Below the pieces are notes generated by a model. That model did no database searches and was not told the DNA's origin. It was given only the letters and a program-made list of their open reading frames with translations. A program made the position numbers and the translations under genes. A stretch of 32,329 bases of DNA from Solirubrobacteraceae bacterium (GTDB lineage: Bacteria; Actinomycetota; Thermoleophilia; Solirubrobacterales; Solirubrobacteraceae): NCBI GenBank assembly GCA_025935735.1, contig JAICUS010000001.1:1-32329 (forward strand), in the 5' to 3' direction. This document shows, in pieces, positions 24,771-31,660 of the stretch; position 1 is the stretch's first letter, and every line of letters begins with the position of its first letter.

Positions 24771-25793
24771 ATGAGCGGTCCGGTGGTCTTCGCCTCCTAC
24801 GCCGGCGTCATGGGCGGCGCCGAGCGGGTGCTGCTCGACGCGGCCGTGCGGCTGGAGCGGCCGCTGGTGATCGTGTGCCCGGAGGGCCCGCTGGCGGAGG
24901 CGGTGCGGGCGGCGGGCCTGCCTCACGGGGCCACCGCGGCGCGCCCGCTCGCGCTGGGGGCGGCGCACGCGGCCGGGCTGCTCGCCTTCGGCCGCGAGCT
25001 CGCGCGCACGAGCCGCGGGGCCGGCGTGCTCGTCGCCTGGGGAGCCCGGGCCGTGCTCGCCGCCGCGCTCGTGCGCCGCCGGCCCCCGCTGCTGGCCGTC
25101 CACCACGACCTTCAGCCCCGGACGGGCGTGCGCGCGGCCGTCCGCGCCGCCACCCGCCGGGCCGACGGCGTGGCCGCGGTGTCGGAGGCGATCGCGCGCG
25201 ACCTCGGGCTCGATGGCGCGACGGTCCTGCATCCCGGCGTCGACCTCGCGGCCTTTGCGCCACTGCCGCTGCCGGACGGCCCGCCGCACGCGCTCGTCCT
25301 CGGCGCGCTCGTGCCGTGGAAGCGGGCGGACCTGGCCGTGGAGATCGCCGAGCGGATGCCCGAGCTGCGCGTCACGATCGCCGGCTCGCCGCTGCCCGGC
25401 GACGACGGCCGCTACGCGGAGGAGCTGCGCCGCCGGACCACCGACCGCGTGATCCTGGCGGGCCAGGTCGACGCGCGGGCCGCGCTGGCACAGGCGCACG
25501 TCCTGCTGCACTGCGCGGACGCCGAGCCGTACGGGCTCGCGCTGGTGGAGGCGCTGGCCTGCGGGCGCCCCGTGGTCGCGCCCGACGCCGCCGGGCCGCG
25601 GGAGATCGTCCAGGCCGGCGCGGGTCGCCTGTACCGGCCGGGCGACGCCGAGGCGGCGGCCGCGGCCCTCCGCGCCGTCCTCGCCGACCCGGCCGCGCCC
25701 GCCGCGGCCCGCCGCCGCGCGGAGGCGGCGTTCGACGTCGAGGCCTCGACCCGGCGGCTGGCCGGCGCCATCGAGCGGGTGGAGCGCGCGTGA
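24771..25793 (+). CDS. GT4 family glycosyltransferase
   Basis: A 340-residue GT-B glycosyltransferase. The N-terminus VVFASYAGVMGGAERVLL has the GGAE acceptor-side loop common to GT4 enzymes; LVLGALVPWKRADLAVE (175-191) begins the donor domain and Glu252/Glu260 form the EX7E motif in AEPYGLALVEALA. The donor sugar is unknown. I chose ATG 24771 over the longer frame from 24639, because the extra 44 residues fall inside the divergent flippase gene and look like shadow sequence. The stop overlaps the GTG of the next gene (GTGA at 25790-25793), so the two are coupled. Confidence 0.88.
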   Translation: MSGPVVFASYAGVMGGAERVLLDAAVRLERPLVIVCPEGPLAEAVRAAGLPHGATAARPLALGAAHAAGLLAFGRELARTSRGAGVLVAWGARAVLAAALVRRRPPLLAVHHDLQPRTGVRAAVRAATRRADGVAAVSEAIARDLGLDGATVLHPGVDLAAFAPLPLPDGPPHALVLGALVPWKRADLAVEIAERMPELRVTIAGSPLPGDDGRYAEELRRRTTDRVILAGQVDARAALAQAHVLLHCADAEPYGLALVEALACGRPVVAPDAAGPREIVQAGAGRLYRPGDAEAAAAALRAVLADPAAPAAARRRAEAAFDVEASTRRLAGAIERVERA

Positions 25794-26650
25794 GCTACGC
25801 CGCGGTGATCGTGCTGCACGAGTCGCGGGCGGAGCTGACGGCGCTGCTGGCGTCGCTGGACCGCGCCGACGAGCGGCCGGAGCTGGTCGTGGTCGACACC
25901 GGGCGCGACGACGGCGGCGCACAGCTCGCCGCGCAGCACGGCGCCGGCGTGGTCGAGCGCCGCGACAACCCGGGCTTCGGAGCCGCGTGCAACCTCGGAC
26001 TTCGGCAGGTGAGGAGCGACGTCACCGTGCTGCTGAACCCCGACTGCGAGGTGCACGACGACGCGCTCTCCCGCCTGGCCCGCATCGCCCGCGATCACCC
26101 CAACGCGCTCCACGCGCCGCGCCTGCGCAACACGGACGGATCGATCCAGCGCAGCGCCCACCCGCAGCCGGCCACGCTCGGCGCGCTCATCCGGGCGCTC
26201 GTCCCCTCCCCCCTGCTGCCCGTACGCGCCGAGCCGTTCCGGGCGAGCAGGCCCACGACGGTCGGCTGGGCCATCGGTGCCTGCCTGGCGGCCGCAACGC
26301 AAACGCTGCGAGACCTCGGCCCGTTCGACGAGAGCATCCACCTCTTCGCCGAGGACATGGACCTGGGACTCCGCGCGCGGCAGCGTGGCATTCCAACCGT
26401 CCTGCACCCGCGGCTGAGTCTCACCCACCACGGCGGCCACAGCGTCAGCCGCGGCGGCGAGCGCTTCGACACGCTCGCCCGCACCCGCCACGACGTGATC
26501 GAACGCCGCCTCGGCGCCGGGGCGGCGCGCAGAGACGACCTCGCGCAGGCGCTCACGTTCGCCGTCAGAGCGCCGTTCCGCCCCCGCGCCCGCCGCCAGC
26601 TGCAGGCCCTTAAACACCGCGACCCGGGCCGAGGCCCGGGTCGCGAGTGA
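25790..26650 (+). CDS. GT2 glycosyltransferase, rhamnosyltransferase-like
   Basis: A 286-residue GT-A enzyme of the WbbL-like rhamnosyltransferase group. Visible motifs are the nucleotide-binding strand ELVVVDTG (31-38), DNPGFGAACNLGL (59-71) typical of this group, LLNPD (81-85) for the DXD-like metal site and FAEDMDLGLRARQRG (186-200) with the catalytic-base ED. The product probably transfers dTDP-rhamnose or a similar sugar (inference). It is the second gene of a two-gene operon. A strong hairpin occupies the codons just before its TGA, and the predicted C-terminus (HRDPGRGPGRE) is therefore dictated by the terminator. Confidence 0.88.
   Translation: MSYAAVIVLHESRAELTALLASLDRADERPELVVVDTGRDDGGAQLAAQHGAGVVERRDNPGFGAACNLGLRQVRSDVTVLLNPDCEVHDDALSRLARIARDHPNALHAPRLRNTDGSIQRSAHPQPATLGALIRALVPSPLLPVRAEPFRASRPTTVGWAIGACLAAATQTLRDLGPFDESIHLFAEDMDLGLRARQRGIPTVLHPRLSLTHHGGHSVSRGGERFDTLARTRHDVIERRLGAGAARRDDLAQALTFAVRAPFRPRARRQLQALKHRDPGRGPGRE
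26618..26645. terminator. 13-bp perfect hairpin between convergent genes
   Basis: Bases 26618-26630 are exactly complementary to 26633-26645 with two central bases, forming at least a 12-bp GC-rich stem with a CGAG tetraloop. It ends two bases before the GT2 stop codon and about 23 bases from the stop of the convergent sigma factor gene, so it could end both transcripts. No T-tract follows on either strand. Confidence 0.7.
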
Positions 26651-26668
26651 GAATCGGTGGTGGGTGGG

Positions 26669-27568
26669 TTACGCCGCTTCGCGCAGAGCGATCAGCTCCG
26701 GCCGCTGCGAGAGCCGCTTCAGCGCCCGCTCCTCGATCTGCCGCGCGCGCTCGGTCGAGACGCCGAGCTTGCGGCCGGCCTGCGAGAGCGTCTGCGGCTC
26801 CCGGTCGCCGGCGCCGAAGCGCATCTCGATCACGTCGCGCTCCGCGTCGGGAAGCTCGGCGATCGCGTTCAGCAGGGTCTCGGACTTCAGCGCCTCGTGG
26901 ACCTCGTCGTCCACGGCGGGCGTCTCGATCGCCAGCAGGTCGCCGAAGGCGGTGTCGCCGTCGTCGCCCACGGGCTTGTCGAGCGAGACCACGGCCCGGT
27001 CGGCCTTGCGGATCTCGATCACGTCCTCGAGCGGGAGGTCCGCCGCGGAAGCGATCTCCTCGTCCGAGGGCTCGTGGCCGAGCCGCGTCGTCAGCTCGCG
27101 CTCGATGCGCCCGACCTTGCGGGACCGCTGCGCCACGTGGACCGGGAGGCGGATCGTCCGGCTGGTGTTCTCGAGCCCGCGCTGGATCGCCTGACGGATC
27201 CACAGCGTCGCGTACGTCGAGAAGCGAAAGCCCTTGCGCCAGTCGAACTTCTCGACCGCGCGGATCAGGCCCAGCATCCCCTCCTGGATCAGATCGCCGA
27301 GGGCGAGGCCCTGGCCCTGATAGCGGCGCGCGTTGGCGACCACCAGGCGGAGGTTGGAGTTGATCATGCGCTCCTTGGCAGCGAGGTCCCCGCGTTCGAT
27401 GCGCTTCGCGAGCTCGATCTCCTCGCTTGGCTTGAGCAGCGGGTACCGGCCGGCCTCACGCAGGAGCAGCTGCAGCGAGTCGAGCGTCGGGTCAGCCTCG
27501 ACTTCGTTCTCGGTGCGGCGGCGTGGGGTTGCGGTGATGGTGCTCGTTTTGGGGTCCTTCCGATTCAA
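26669..27568 (-). CDS. Sigma-70 family RNA polymerase sigma factor, SigA/RpoD-like
   Basis: A 299-residue sigma factor with regions 1.2, 2, 3 and 4. Region 1.2 is at about 28-60 (DSLQLLLREAGRYPLLKPSEE), region 2 includes DLIQEGMLGLIRAVEKFDW and FSTYATLWIRQAIQR (about 92-130), and region 4 ends with the helix-turn-helix TLSQAGRKLGVSTERARQIEERAL. The lack of a long region 1.1 and the short length fit a group 1/2 factor as in several deep actinobacteria; whether it is the primary factor cannot be told here. The start is TTG at 27568: no ATG or GTG occurs in frame before residue 60, and the promoter lies just upstream. Its gene is convergent with the glycan locus. Confidence 0.93.
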   Translation of the reverse strand: MNRKDPKTSTITATPRRRTENEVEADPTLDSLQLLLREAGRYPLLKPSEEIELAKRIERGDLAAKERMINSNLRLVVANARRYQGQGLALGDLIQEGMLGLIRAVEKFDWRKGFRFSTYATLWIRQAIQRGLENTSRTIRLPVHVAQRSRKVGRIERELTTRLGHEPSDEEIASAADLPLEDVIEIRKADRAVVSLDKPVGDDGDTAFGDLLAIETPAVDDEVHEALKSETLLNAIAELPDAERDVIEMRFGAGDREPQTLSQAGRKLGVSTERARQIEERALKRLSQRPELIALREAA

Positions 27569-27588
27569 AACCTATTTGTCCAGTAGGA

Positions 27589-27616
27589 ATTATAGCCGAT
27601 CTGGTTGATTCTGCAA
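27589..27616 (-). promoter_or_regulatory. Promoter of the sigma factor gene
   Basis: On the minus strand, TTGCAG (27616 to 27611) and a perfect TATAAT (27594 to 27589) are 16 bases apart. The start TTG follows 20 bases later, leaving a short leader. This is the only consensus-grade -10 I see in the window. Confidence 0.7.
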
Positions 27617-27841
27617 CCACCTTGAGTGAGGGCCGTCACATGCTTCGCCGGCCCCGGCGGTTTCACTGCTTGGCGGGCGGCAGGTCCGTTGCAGGACCGC
27701 CGTCCCCCCGAGGTTCCCGGCCACGCCGCTAAGCTCTAGAGCCATAGCCGCGTGGCAGGCGCGCGAACTTGCGCCCGCGCACTACAGACAACCCGTAGGA
27801 TGCCACGGGGTTACGGGGATTCTGCCCGCGCGGGCTTAGAT
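27617..27841. other. Non-coding region with several strong hairpins, between the sigma factor and GT4 genes
   Basis: No credible gene. Hairpins visible: 27675-27705 (12 bp with one bulged A and a six-base loop); the palindrome GCTCTAGAGC at 27733-27742; CGTGGCA (27751-27757) with TGCCACG (27801-27807), which encloses GGCGC/GCGCC (27758-27762 with 27771-27775); and AACCCGT (27790-27796) with ACGGGGTT (27805-27812), which competes with it. The palindrome GCCCGCGCGGGC (27824-27835) sits seven bases past the GT4 stop and may be its terminator. The density suggests a structured RNA, but I cannot name a family. Confidence 0.4.
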
Positions 27842-29023
27842 TTAACGATTCCTCATCGAATGCGCGCCATTTCGCGCACTTCTGCGAGGAAGCAGGCCAC
27901 CCGCTGCGCGTTCCGGGACCGCCCGCGGCGCCCGGGCCGCGTCCCGCACCGCGCCCGCCACGACGGCCCGCAAGCGCTCCTGGAACGGCTCGACGCCGAA
28001 GCGCCGCGCCGTCGCCACGCAGTCCGCCGGGTCGACCGCCCCCGGGTCGAAGCCCGCGACCGCCGCGGCCAGCGCCCGCGGGTCGTCGCCGTCGTCGTAG
28101 AACGTGCCGGTCCGGCCCTCGCTGACCGTCTCCAGCACGCCGCCCGAGCGCAGCGCGATCACGGGCCGGCCGGAGGCGAGCGACTCCACGGCGGCGATCC
28201 CGAACTCCTCCTCGGCCGTGACCACCAGCGCCTGGGCGGAGCGCAGCAACTCGGCCACGTCGCCGTCCGCGAGCCGGCCCGTGAGCCGCACCGTCGGCCC
28301 GGCCAGCCGCCGCAGCCGCCGCCACTCCGGCCCGTCGCCCACCACCACGAGCGGCAGCTTCAGGGCGTTGAAGGCCCGGATCGCCACGTCGATGCGCTTG
28401 TGCGCCATCAGCTCGGCCAGCACGAGATAGTGGCCGCCGACCGCTCCGGGAGCGAAGCGCGCGAGTTCTACCGGGGGATGGAGCACGGTCGAGTCACGCC
28501 CGAAGTAGCGCCGGATCCGCGCCGCGGTGACGGTGGAGTTCGCCACGTAACGGTCCACGCGCTGGGCCGCGATCCAGTCCCATTGGCGCCAGCGGGAGAG
28601 CAGGACCCGCAGCGCCGGGCGCGTCAGCGGATTGCGCGCCTCCAGCGTCGCCTCGCGCTCCGACCAGGCGTAGCGGAACGGGTTGTGGCAGTAGCAGACG
28701 TGCACGGCGCCGGGGTCGACGAGCACGCCGTGCGCCCACGCGCTCGAGGACGAGACGACGATGTCGTAGCCGCGCAGGTCGAGCGACTCGACGGCGTGCG
28801 GGTACAGCGGCAGCAGCGGCCGGAACGTGCGCGACGTGGGGCGCAGGCGCTGCAGGAACGAGGCCTGGGGCGAGCGGTCGGCGAAGCGCCCCTCGGTGCC
28901 CGACTCGTCGTAGACCGCGGTGAAGACGTCGGCCTCGGGCCAGGCGTCGCAGATCGCCGCGAACACCCGCTCCGCGCCGCGGAGATCGAGCAGGAAGTCG
29001 TGGACGAGCGCCACACGCCGCAT
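27842..29023 (-). CDS. GT4 family glycosyltransferase
   Basis: A 393-residue GT-B enzyme. It opens RRVALVHDFLLDLRGAERVF with the GAE loop, has the acceptor-side CYCHNPFRYAW (110-120), the hinge segment VLAELMAHKRIDVAIRAFN (201-219) and the EX7E motif in EEEFGIAAVESLA (Glu272/Glu280). This pattern is common among mannosyl- and galactosyltransferases of exopolysaccharide loci; the exact sugar is unknown. The last 30 residues are Arg/Ala-rich and unconserved-looking. The ATG at 29023 is eight bases from TAGGAT. The gene is divergent from the glycosidase gene. Confidence 0.88.
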   Translation of the reverse strand: MRRVALVHDFLLDLRGAERVFAAICDAWPEADVFTAVYDESGTEGRFADRSPQASFLQRLRPTSRTFRPLLPLYPHAVESLDLRGYDIVVSSSSAWAHGVLVDPGAVHVCYCHNPFRYAWSEREATLEARNPLTRPALRVLLSRWRQWDWIAAQRVDRYVANSTVTAARIRRYFGRDSTVLHPPVELARFAPGAVGGHYLVLAELMAHKRIDVAIRAFNALKLPLVVVGDGPEWRRLRRLAGPTVRLTGRLADGDVAELLRSAQALVVTAEEEFGIAAVESLASGRPVIALRSGGVLETVSEGRTGTFYDDGDDPRALAAAVAGFDPGAVDPADCVATARRFGVEPFQERLRAVVAGAVRDAARAPRAVPERAAGGLLPRRSARNGAHSMRNR

Positions 29024-29031
29024 GGCGCGCC

Positions 29032-29037
29032 ATCCTA
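29032..29037 (-). promoter_or_regulatory. Candidate -10 element of the GT4 gene
   Basis: TAGGAT on the minus strand lies eight bases before the ATG at 29023. The two divergent start codons are only 21 bases apart. On the plus strand the same TA starts TATGAG, only three bases before the glycosidase ATG, so that gene's promoter is not clear. Confidence 0.4.
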
Positions 29038-29044
29038 TGAGGCC

Positions 29045-30154
29045 ATGCGCCGTGTCGTGCTGATTGCCATCCTCCTGACCTTCCTGACCCCCTCCGCCGC
29101 CCTCGCCGCGCATCGCAAGGTGCCCACCGGCTGGCTCGGCGTGGTGGCCGACGGGCCCATGACCGAGCCCGCGTTCCCGTCGGGCGACGAGTGGAACCGG
29201 CTCGCCGGCAGCGGCGCCGAGTCGGTGCGCACCGCGTTCTACTGGTACGCCGTCCAGCCGGCCGGTCCGCGCGACGCCGACTTCACGGCCACGGACGCCA
29301 CGATGGCGGCCGCCGTCTCGCGCGGGCTCTCCGTGCTGCCGGTGCTGCAGGGCACGCCCACCTGGGCCGCGCAGAACCCCGGCGACCCGGGCTCGCCGCC
29401 CGCCAATCCGGCGAGCTTCGCCGCCTACCTGAAGCTGCTGGTCACCCGCTACGGCCCTCATGGCTCTTTCTGGGCCGAGCACCCGGAGCTGCCCGCGCGG
29501 CCGGTCCGGGCGTGGCAGATCTGGAACGAGCCGAACATCCCCCGCTACTGGAACGCGCCGGACTGGGCCCCGCCCTACGTGAAGCTGCTCAAGGCGGCCC
29601 ACGCGGCGCTGCGCCACGCCGACCGTGGCGGCAAGATCGTGCTCGCCGGCCTGCCGAACGAGAGCTGGGAGGCGCTGCACCGCATCTACCGCGCGGGCGC
29701 CCGGCACGCGTTCGACGTAGTGGCGCTGCACCCGTACACGAGCAAGCCGAGCAACGTGATCAAGCTCATCCGGCTCTCGCGCGCGGAGATGCGCCGCCGG
29801 GGCGACCGCAAGCTGCCCGTGTGGATCACCGAGCTGTCGTGGCCGGCGTCGGTGGGCAAGGTCCAGAACGGCGTGCGCGGCTTCCAGACCACCGACGCCG
29901 GGCAGGGCAGCCGGCTGCGGCGCGGGCTCGGGCTGCTCGTCAAGGACCGCCGGTCGCTGCGGATCGGCCGCGTCTACTGGTACACCTGGCTCTCGCAGGA
30001 GGCCGCCACCGGCAGCTCGTTCGACTACTCCGGCCTGCGCCGGATCCGCGACGGGCAGATCATCGACGCGCCCGCGCTGGGCGCCTTCACCCACGAGGCG
30101 AAGAAGCTCGAGGGCTGCGCCAAGCTGCTCGGCAACGCCGCCCGCTGCCGCTGA
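29045..30154 (+). CDS. Secreted clan-A glycoside hydrolase (GH39/GH5-like)
   Basis: A 369-residue protein with a signal peptide (about 1-21, cleavage near ALA|AH) and a TIM-barrel hydrolase domain. WQIWNEPNIPRYW (157-169) holds the acid/base Glu162, VVALHPY (225-231) a conserved strand, and VWITELSWP (259-267) the likely nucleophile Glu263, the two-glutamate arrangement of clan A. It should hydrolyse a beta-linked glycan outside the cell. In exopolysaccharide loci such as Psl of Pseudomonas, a GH39-type enzyme trims or releases polymer; a similar role is plausible but inferred. The ATG at 29045 gives a proper RR-containing signal peptide. Confidence 0.8.
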   Translation: MRRVVLIAILLTFLTPSAALAAHRKVPTGWLGVVADGPMTEPAFPSGDEWNRLAGSGAESVRTAFYWYAVQPAGPRDADFTATDATMAAAVSRGLSVLPVLQGTPTWAAQNPGDPGSPPANPASFAAYLKLLVTRYGPHGSFWAEHPELPARPVRAWQIWNEPNIPRYWNAPDWAPPYVKLLKAAHAALRHADRGGKIVLAGLPNESWEALHRIYRAGARHAFDVVALHPYTSKPSNVIKLIRLSRAEMRRRGDRKLPVWITELSWPASVGKVQNGVRGFQTTDAGQGSRLRRGLGLLVKDRRSLRIGRVYWYTWLSQEAATGSSFDYSGLRRIRDGQIIDAPALGAFTHEAKKLEGCAKLLGNAARCR

Positions 30155-30179
30155 GCGCCAGCGCCGCCTGAGCGACCCG

Positions 30180-30185
30180 TACGCT
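30180..30185 (+). promoter_or_regulatory. -10 element of the MFS-like gene, part of a repeated 17-base module
   Basis: TACGCT lies seven bases before the GTG at 30193. The 17 bases 30179-30195 (GTACGCTCCTCGGCGTG) occur again, identical, at 31647-31663. Confidence 0.5.
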
Positions 30186-30192
30186 CCTCGGC

Positions 30193-31392
30193 GTGGGGGC
30201 GGGTGGCGGCTATCGCGAGGTGCTGGCGGAGGGGCCGGTCCGCCGGCTCCTCGGCGCCTCGCTGACCGGCCGGCTGGCGTTCGCCATGCTGCCGCTGGCG
30301 TTCGTGCTCTTCGCCGCCGCGAACGCCGGCACCGCGACCGCGGGCGTCCTCGTCGCCGCGTTCTCGGCGACGAGCGTGCTCGCGCCCGCACGCGGGCGGA
30401 TCGTCGACCGGCGCGGCCCGCCCGCGCTGATCGTGTTCGCGTTCGCCTGCTCTGCCGCGCTCGTGGCGCTGGCCGCGGCCGGCTCCGCGGGCGCCCCGGC
30501 GGCCGTGCTGGTGGTCGTGGGCGCCCTGGCGGGCCTCGGCGTGCCGCCGCTCGGGCCGTTCACCCGGGCCGCCTGGGGCCGGACGCTGCGCGGCGACGCC
30601 CTGCAGCGCGTGTTCGCGCTCGACTCGGCCGGTGAGGAGGCGACGCTGATCGTGGCGCCGCTCGCGGTGGCCGGCCTCGTGGCCGTCGCCTCCCCGGAGG
30701 CGGCGCTCCTCGTGGCCGCGGCGGGACTCTTGGCCGGGACGGCGGCCGCGGGCCGCAGCCGGCTCGTGCGGGGCCTCGCCCCCGCCGCGCCGCCGACCGG
30801 GGCCGCCGCCCGGCTGCCGCCCGCGCTCTGGCTGACCATCGCCTCGCTGCTCGGGCCGGGCGCGGCGCTGGGGGCGATCGACCTCGCCGTACCCGCGCTC
30901 GCGCGCTCCGCGGGCGCGCCCGCGCGCGCGGGGCTGCTGCTGGCCGCGCTGGCGGCCGGCACGGCGACGGCGAGCCTGCTGGCCGGCCGCCGGGCCTGGG
31001 CGTGGCCGGCGACGCGGCGGCTGCCGGTGCTCCAGCTCGCCGTGGGCGGCGCGCTGGCCGGGGCCGCGGCGGTGGCGGGGCACCCGGCGGCGCTGGCGGC
31101 GGTGCTCGTGGCGGTCGGCGCGGCGCTGGGCGCGCAGTTCGTGACCGTCTATCCGCTGGTCGACGAGCTCGCGCCCCCGGGCGCCGCCACGCGCTCCTTC
31201 GCCTGGCTGGTCACCGCCAACAACGCCGGCATCGGGATCGGCGCGGCGCTGGCGGGCCAGCTGAGCGGAGGGGCCGCCGGCCTGTGGCTGGCGGCGGGCT
31301 GCGCGCTCGCCGGGCTTCCCCTCACGCTCGCGATCGGGCTGGTGCGTTCGCGATCGGACATCGCGCGGCGTTCGCTCGGACGCCAACCTTGA
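30193..31392 (+). CDS. Major facilitator superfamily-like transporter
   Basis: A 399-residue, Ala/Leu-rich polytopic protein with about 12 helices. RGRIVDRRGPPALIV (about residues 64-78) matches the loop 2-3 motif A of MFS transporters (G-x3-D-R-x-G-R-R-like), and the two halves have similar size. Substrate unknown; related proteins are annotated only as MFS. The start GTG lies seven bases from TACGCT. It is 38 bases downstream of the glycosidase gene but seems to have its own promoter. Confidence 0.85.
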   Translation: MGAGGGYREVLAEGPVRRLLGASLTGRLAFAMLPLAFVLFAAANAGTATAGVLVAAFSATSVLAPARGRIVDRRGPPALIVFAFACSAALVALAAAGSAGAPAAVLVVVGALAGLGVPPLGPFTRAAWGRTLRGDALQRVFALDSAGEEATLIVAPLAVAGLVAVASPEAALLVAAAGLLAGTAAAGRSRLVRGLAPAAPPTGAAARLPPALWLTIASLLGPGAALGAIDLAVPALARSAGAPARAGLLLAALAAGTATASLLAGRRAWAWPATRRLPVLQLAVGGALAGAAAVAGHPAALAAVLVAVGAALGAQFVTVYPLVDELAPPGAATRSFAWLVTANNAGIGIGAALAGQLSGGAAGLWLAAGCALAGLPLTLAIGLVRSRSDIARRSLGRQP

Positions 31393-31404
31393 GTACCGTC
31401 CCGG

Positions 31405-31432
31405 GAACGTCCCCGCTGGTCCCGGGGCGTTC
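31405..31432 (+). terminator. Hairpin terminator after the MFS-like gene
   Basis: GAACG-T-CCCCG (31405-31415) pairs with CGGGGCGTTC (31423-31432), a 10-bp stem with one bulged T and a seven-base loop, beginning 12 bases after the stop codon. There is no T-tract. Confidence 0.6.
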
Positions 31433-31441
31433 ATCCAGAAA

Positions 31442-31607
31442 ACGGGAATCAAGACGAGGCAAGCCTCGGGCGCCGCGCCGATTCGGGGGCGGGTCGCGCC
31501 TGGCCGATACAAGGGGCACGCAAGTGACGCAAGGGGGTGAGTCATGCAGCACCTGAGGTGCTGACCGTGCCGGGGAGCCGGAGGACAGGCTCCTGACCGG
31601 TTTCCGT
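31442..31607 (+). ncRNA. Candidate structured leader RNA (possible ydaO-type c-di-AMP riboswitch)
   Basis: ACGGGAATC (31442-31450) can pair with GGTTTCCGT (31599-31607) as a long-range 9-bp closing helix including two G-U pairs. Inside it are hairpins CGAGGC/GCCTCG (31455-31468), CAGCACCT/AGGTGCTG (31547-31563) and a two-part stem CCGG plus GGAGCC with GGCTCC plus CCGG (31570-31600). GGGGGTGAGTC (31533-31543) recalls the core GGGGUGAAUC of ydaO RNAs, and GACAGGCT (31584-31591) recalls their GACAGCU. The folding is convincing; the family assignment is tentative because the 5' conserved motif is not clear. The region 31393-31646 has no larger gene. Confidence 0.38.
31544..31564 (+). CDS. Possible six-codon leader peptide (MQHLRC)
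   Basis: ATG CAG CAC CTG AGG TGC TGA follows AAGGGGGTGA by three bases, a near-perfect complement of the 16S rRNA 3' end and by far the strongest Shine-Dalgarno sequence I see in the window. The whole ORF lies within the hairpin 31547-31563. It may be an attenuating leader peptide ending in Cys, or the apparent ribosome site may simply be the conserved core of the structured RNA. Confidence 0.3.
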   Translation: MQHLRC

Positions 31608-31609
31608 CT

Positions 31610-31625
31610 GGCCGATCGGCCGATC
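31610..31625. repeat. Overlapping perfect palindromes
   Basis: GGCCGATCGGCC (31610-31621) and GATCGGCCGATC (31614-31625) are each perfect palindromes. They lie between the structured RNA and the -10 element of the next gene and may be an operator or a short hairpin. Confidence 0.5.
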
Positions 31626-31647
31626 TTCATTCCGCTTCGCGGGTATG

Positions 31648-31653
31648 TACGCT
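31648..31653 (+). promoter_or_regulatory. -10 element of the last gene, part of a repeated 17-base module
   Basis: TACGCT lies seven bases before the GTG at 31661, inside the 17-base sequence shared with 30179-30195. Transcription from here would be leaderless and would exclude the upstream structured RNA. Confidence 0.5.
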
Positions 31654-31660
31654 CCTCGGC

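Noticed and set aside
27751..27820. c-di-GMP-I riboswitch on the plus strand, suggested by GTAGGATGCCACGGGGTTAC
   Set aside because: It resembles the 3' part of the motif, but the essential 5' parts (GCAAACC and GACGCAAAGCC) are absent, and no plus-strand gene follows.
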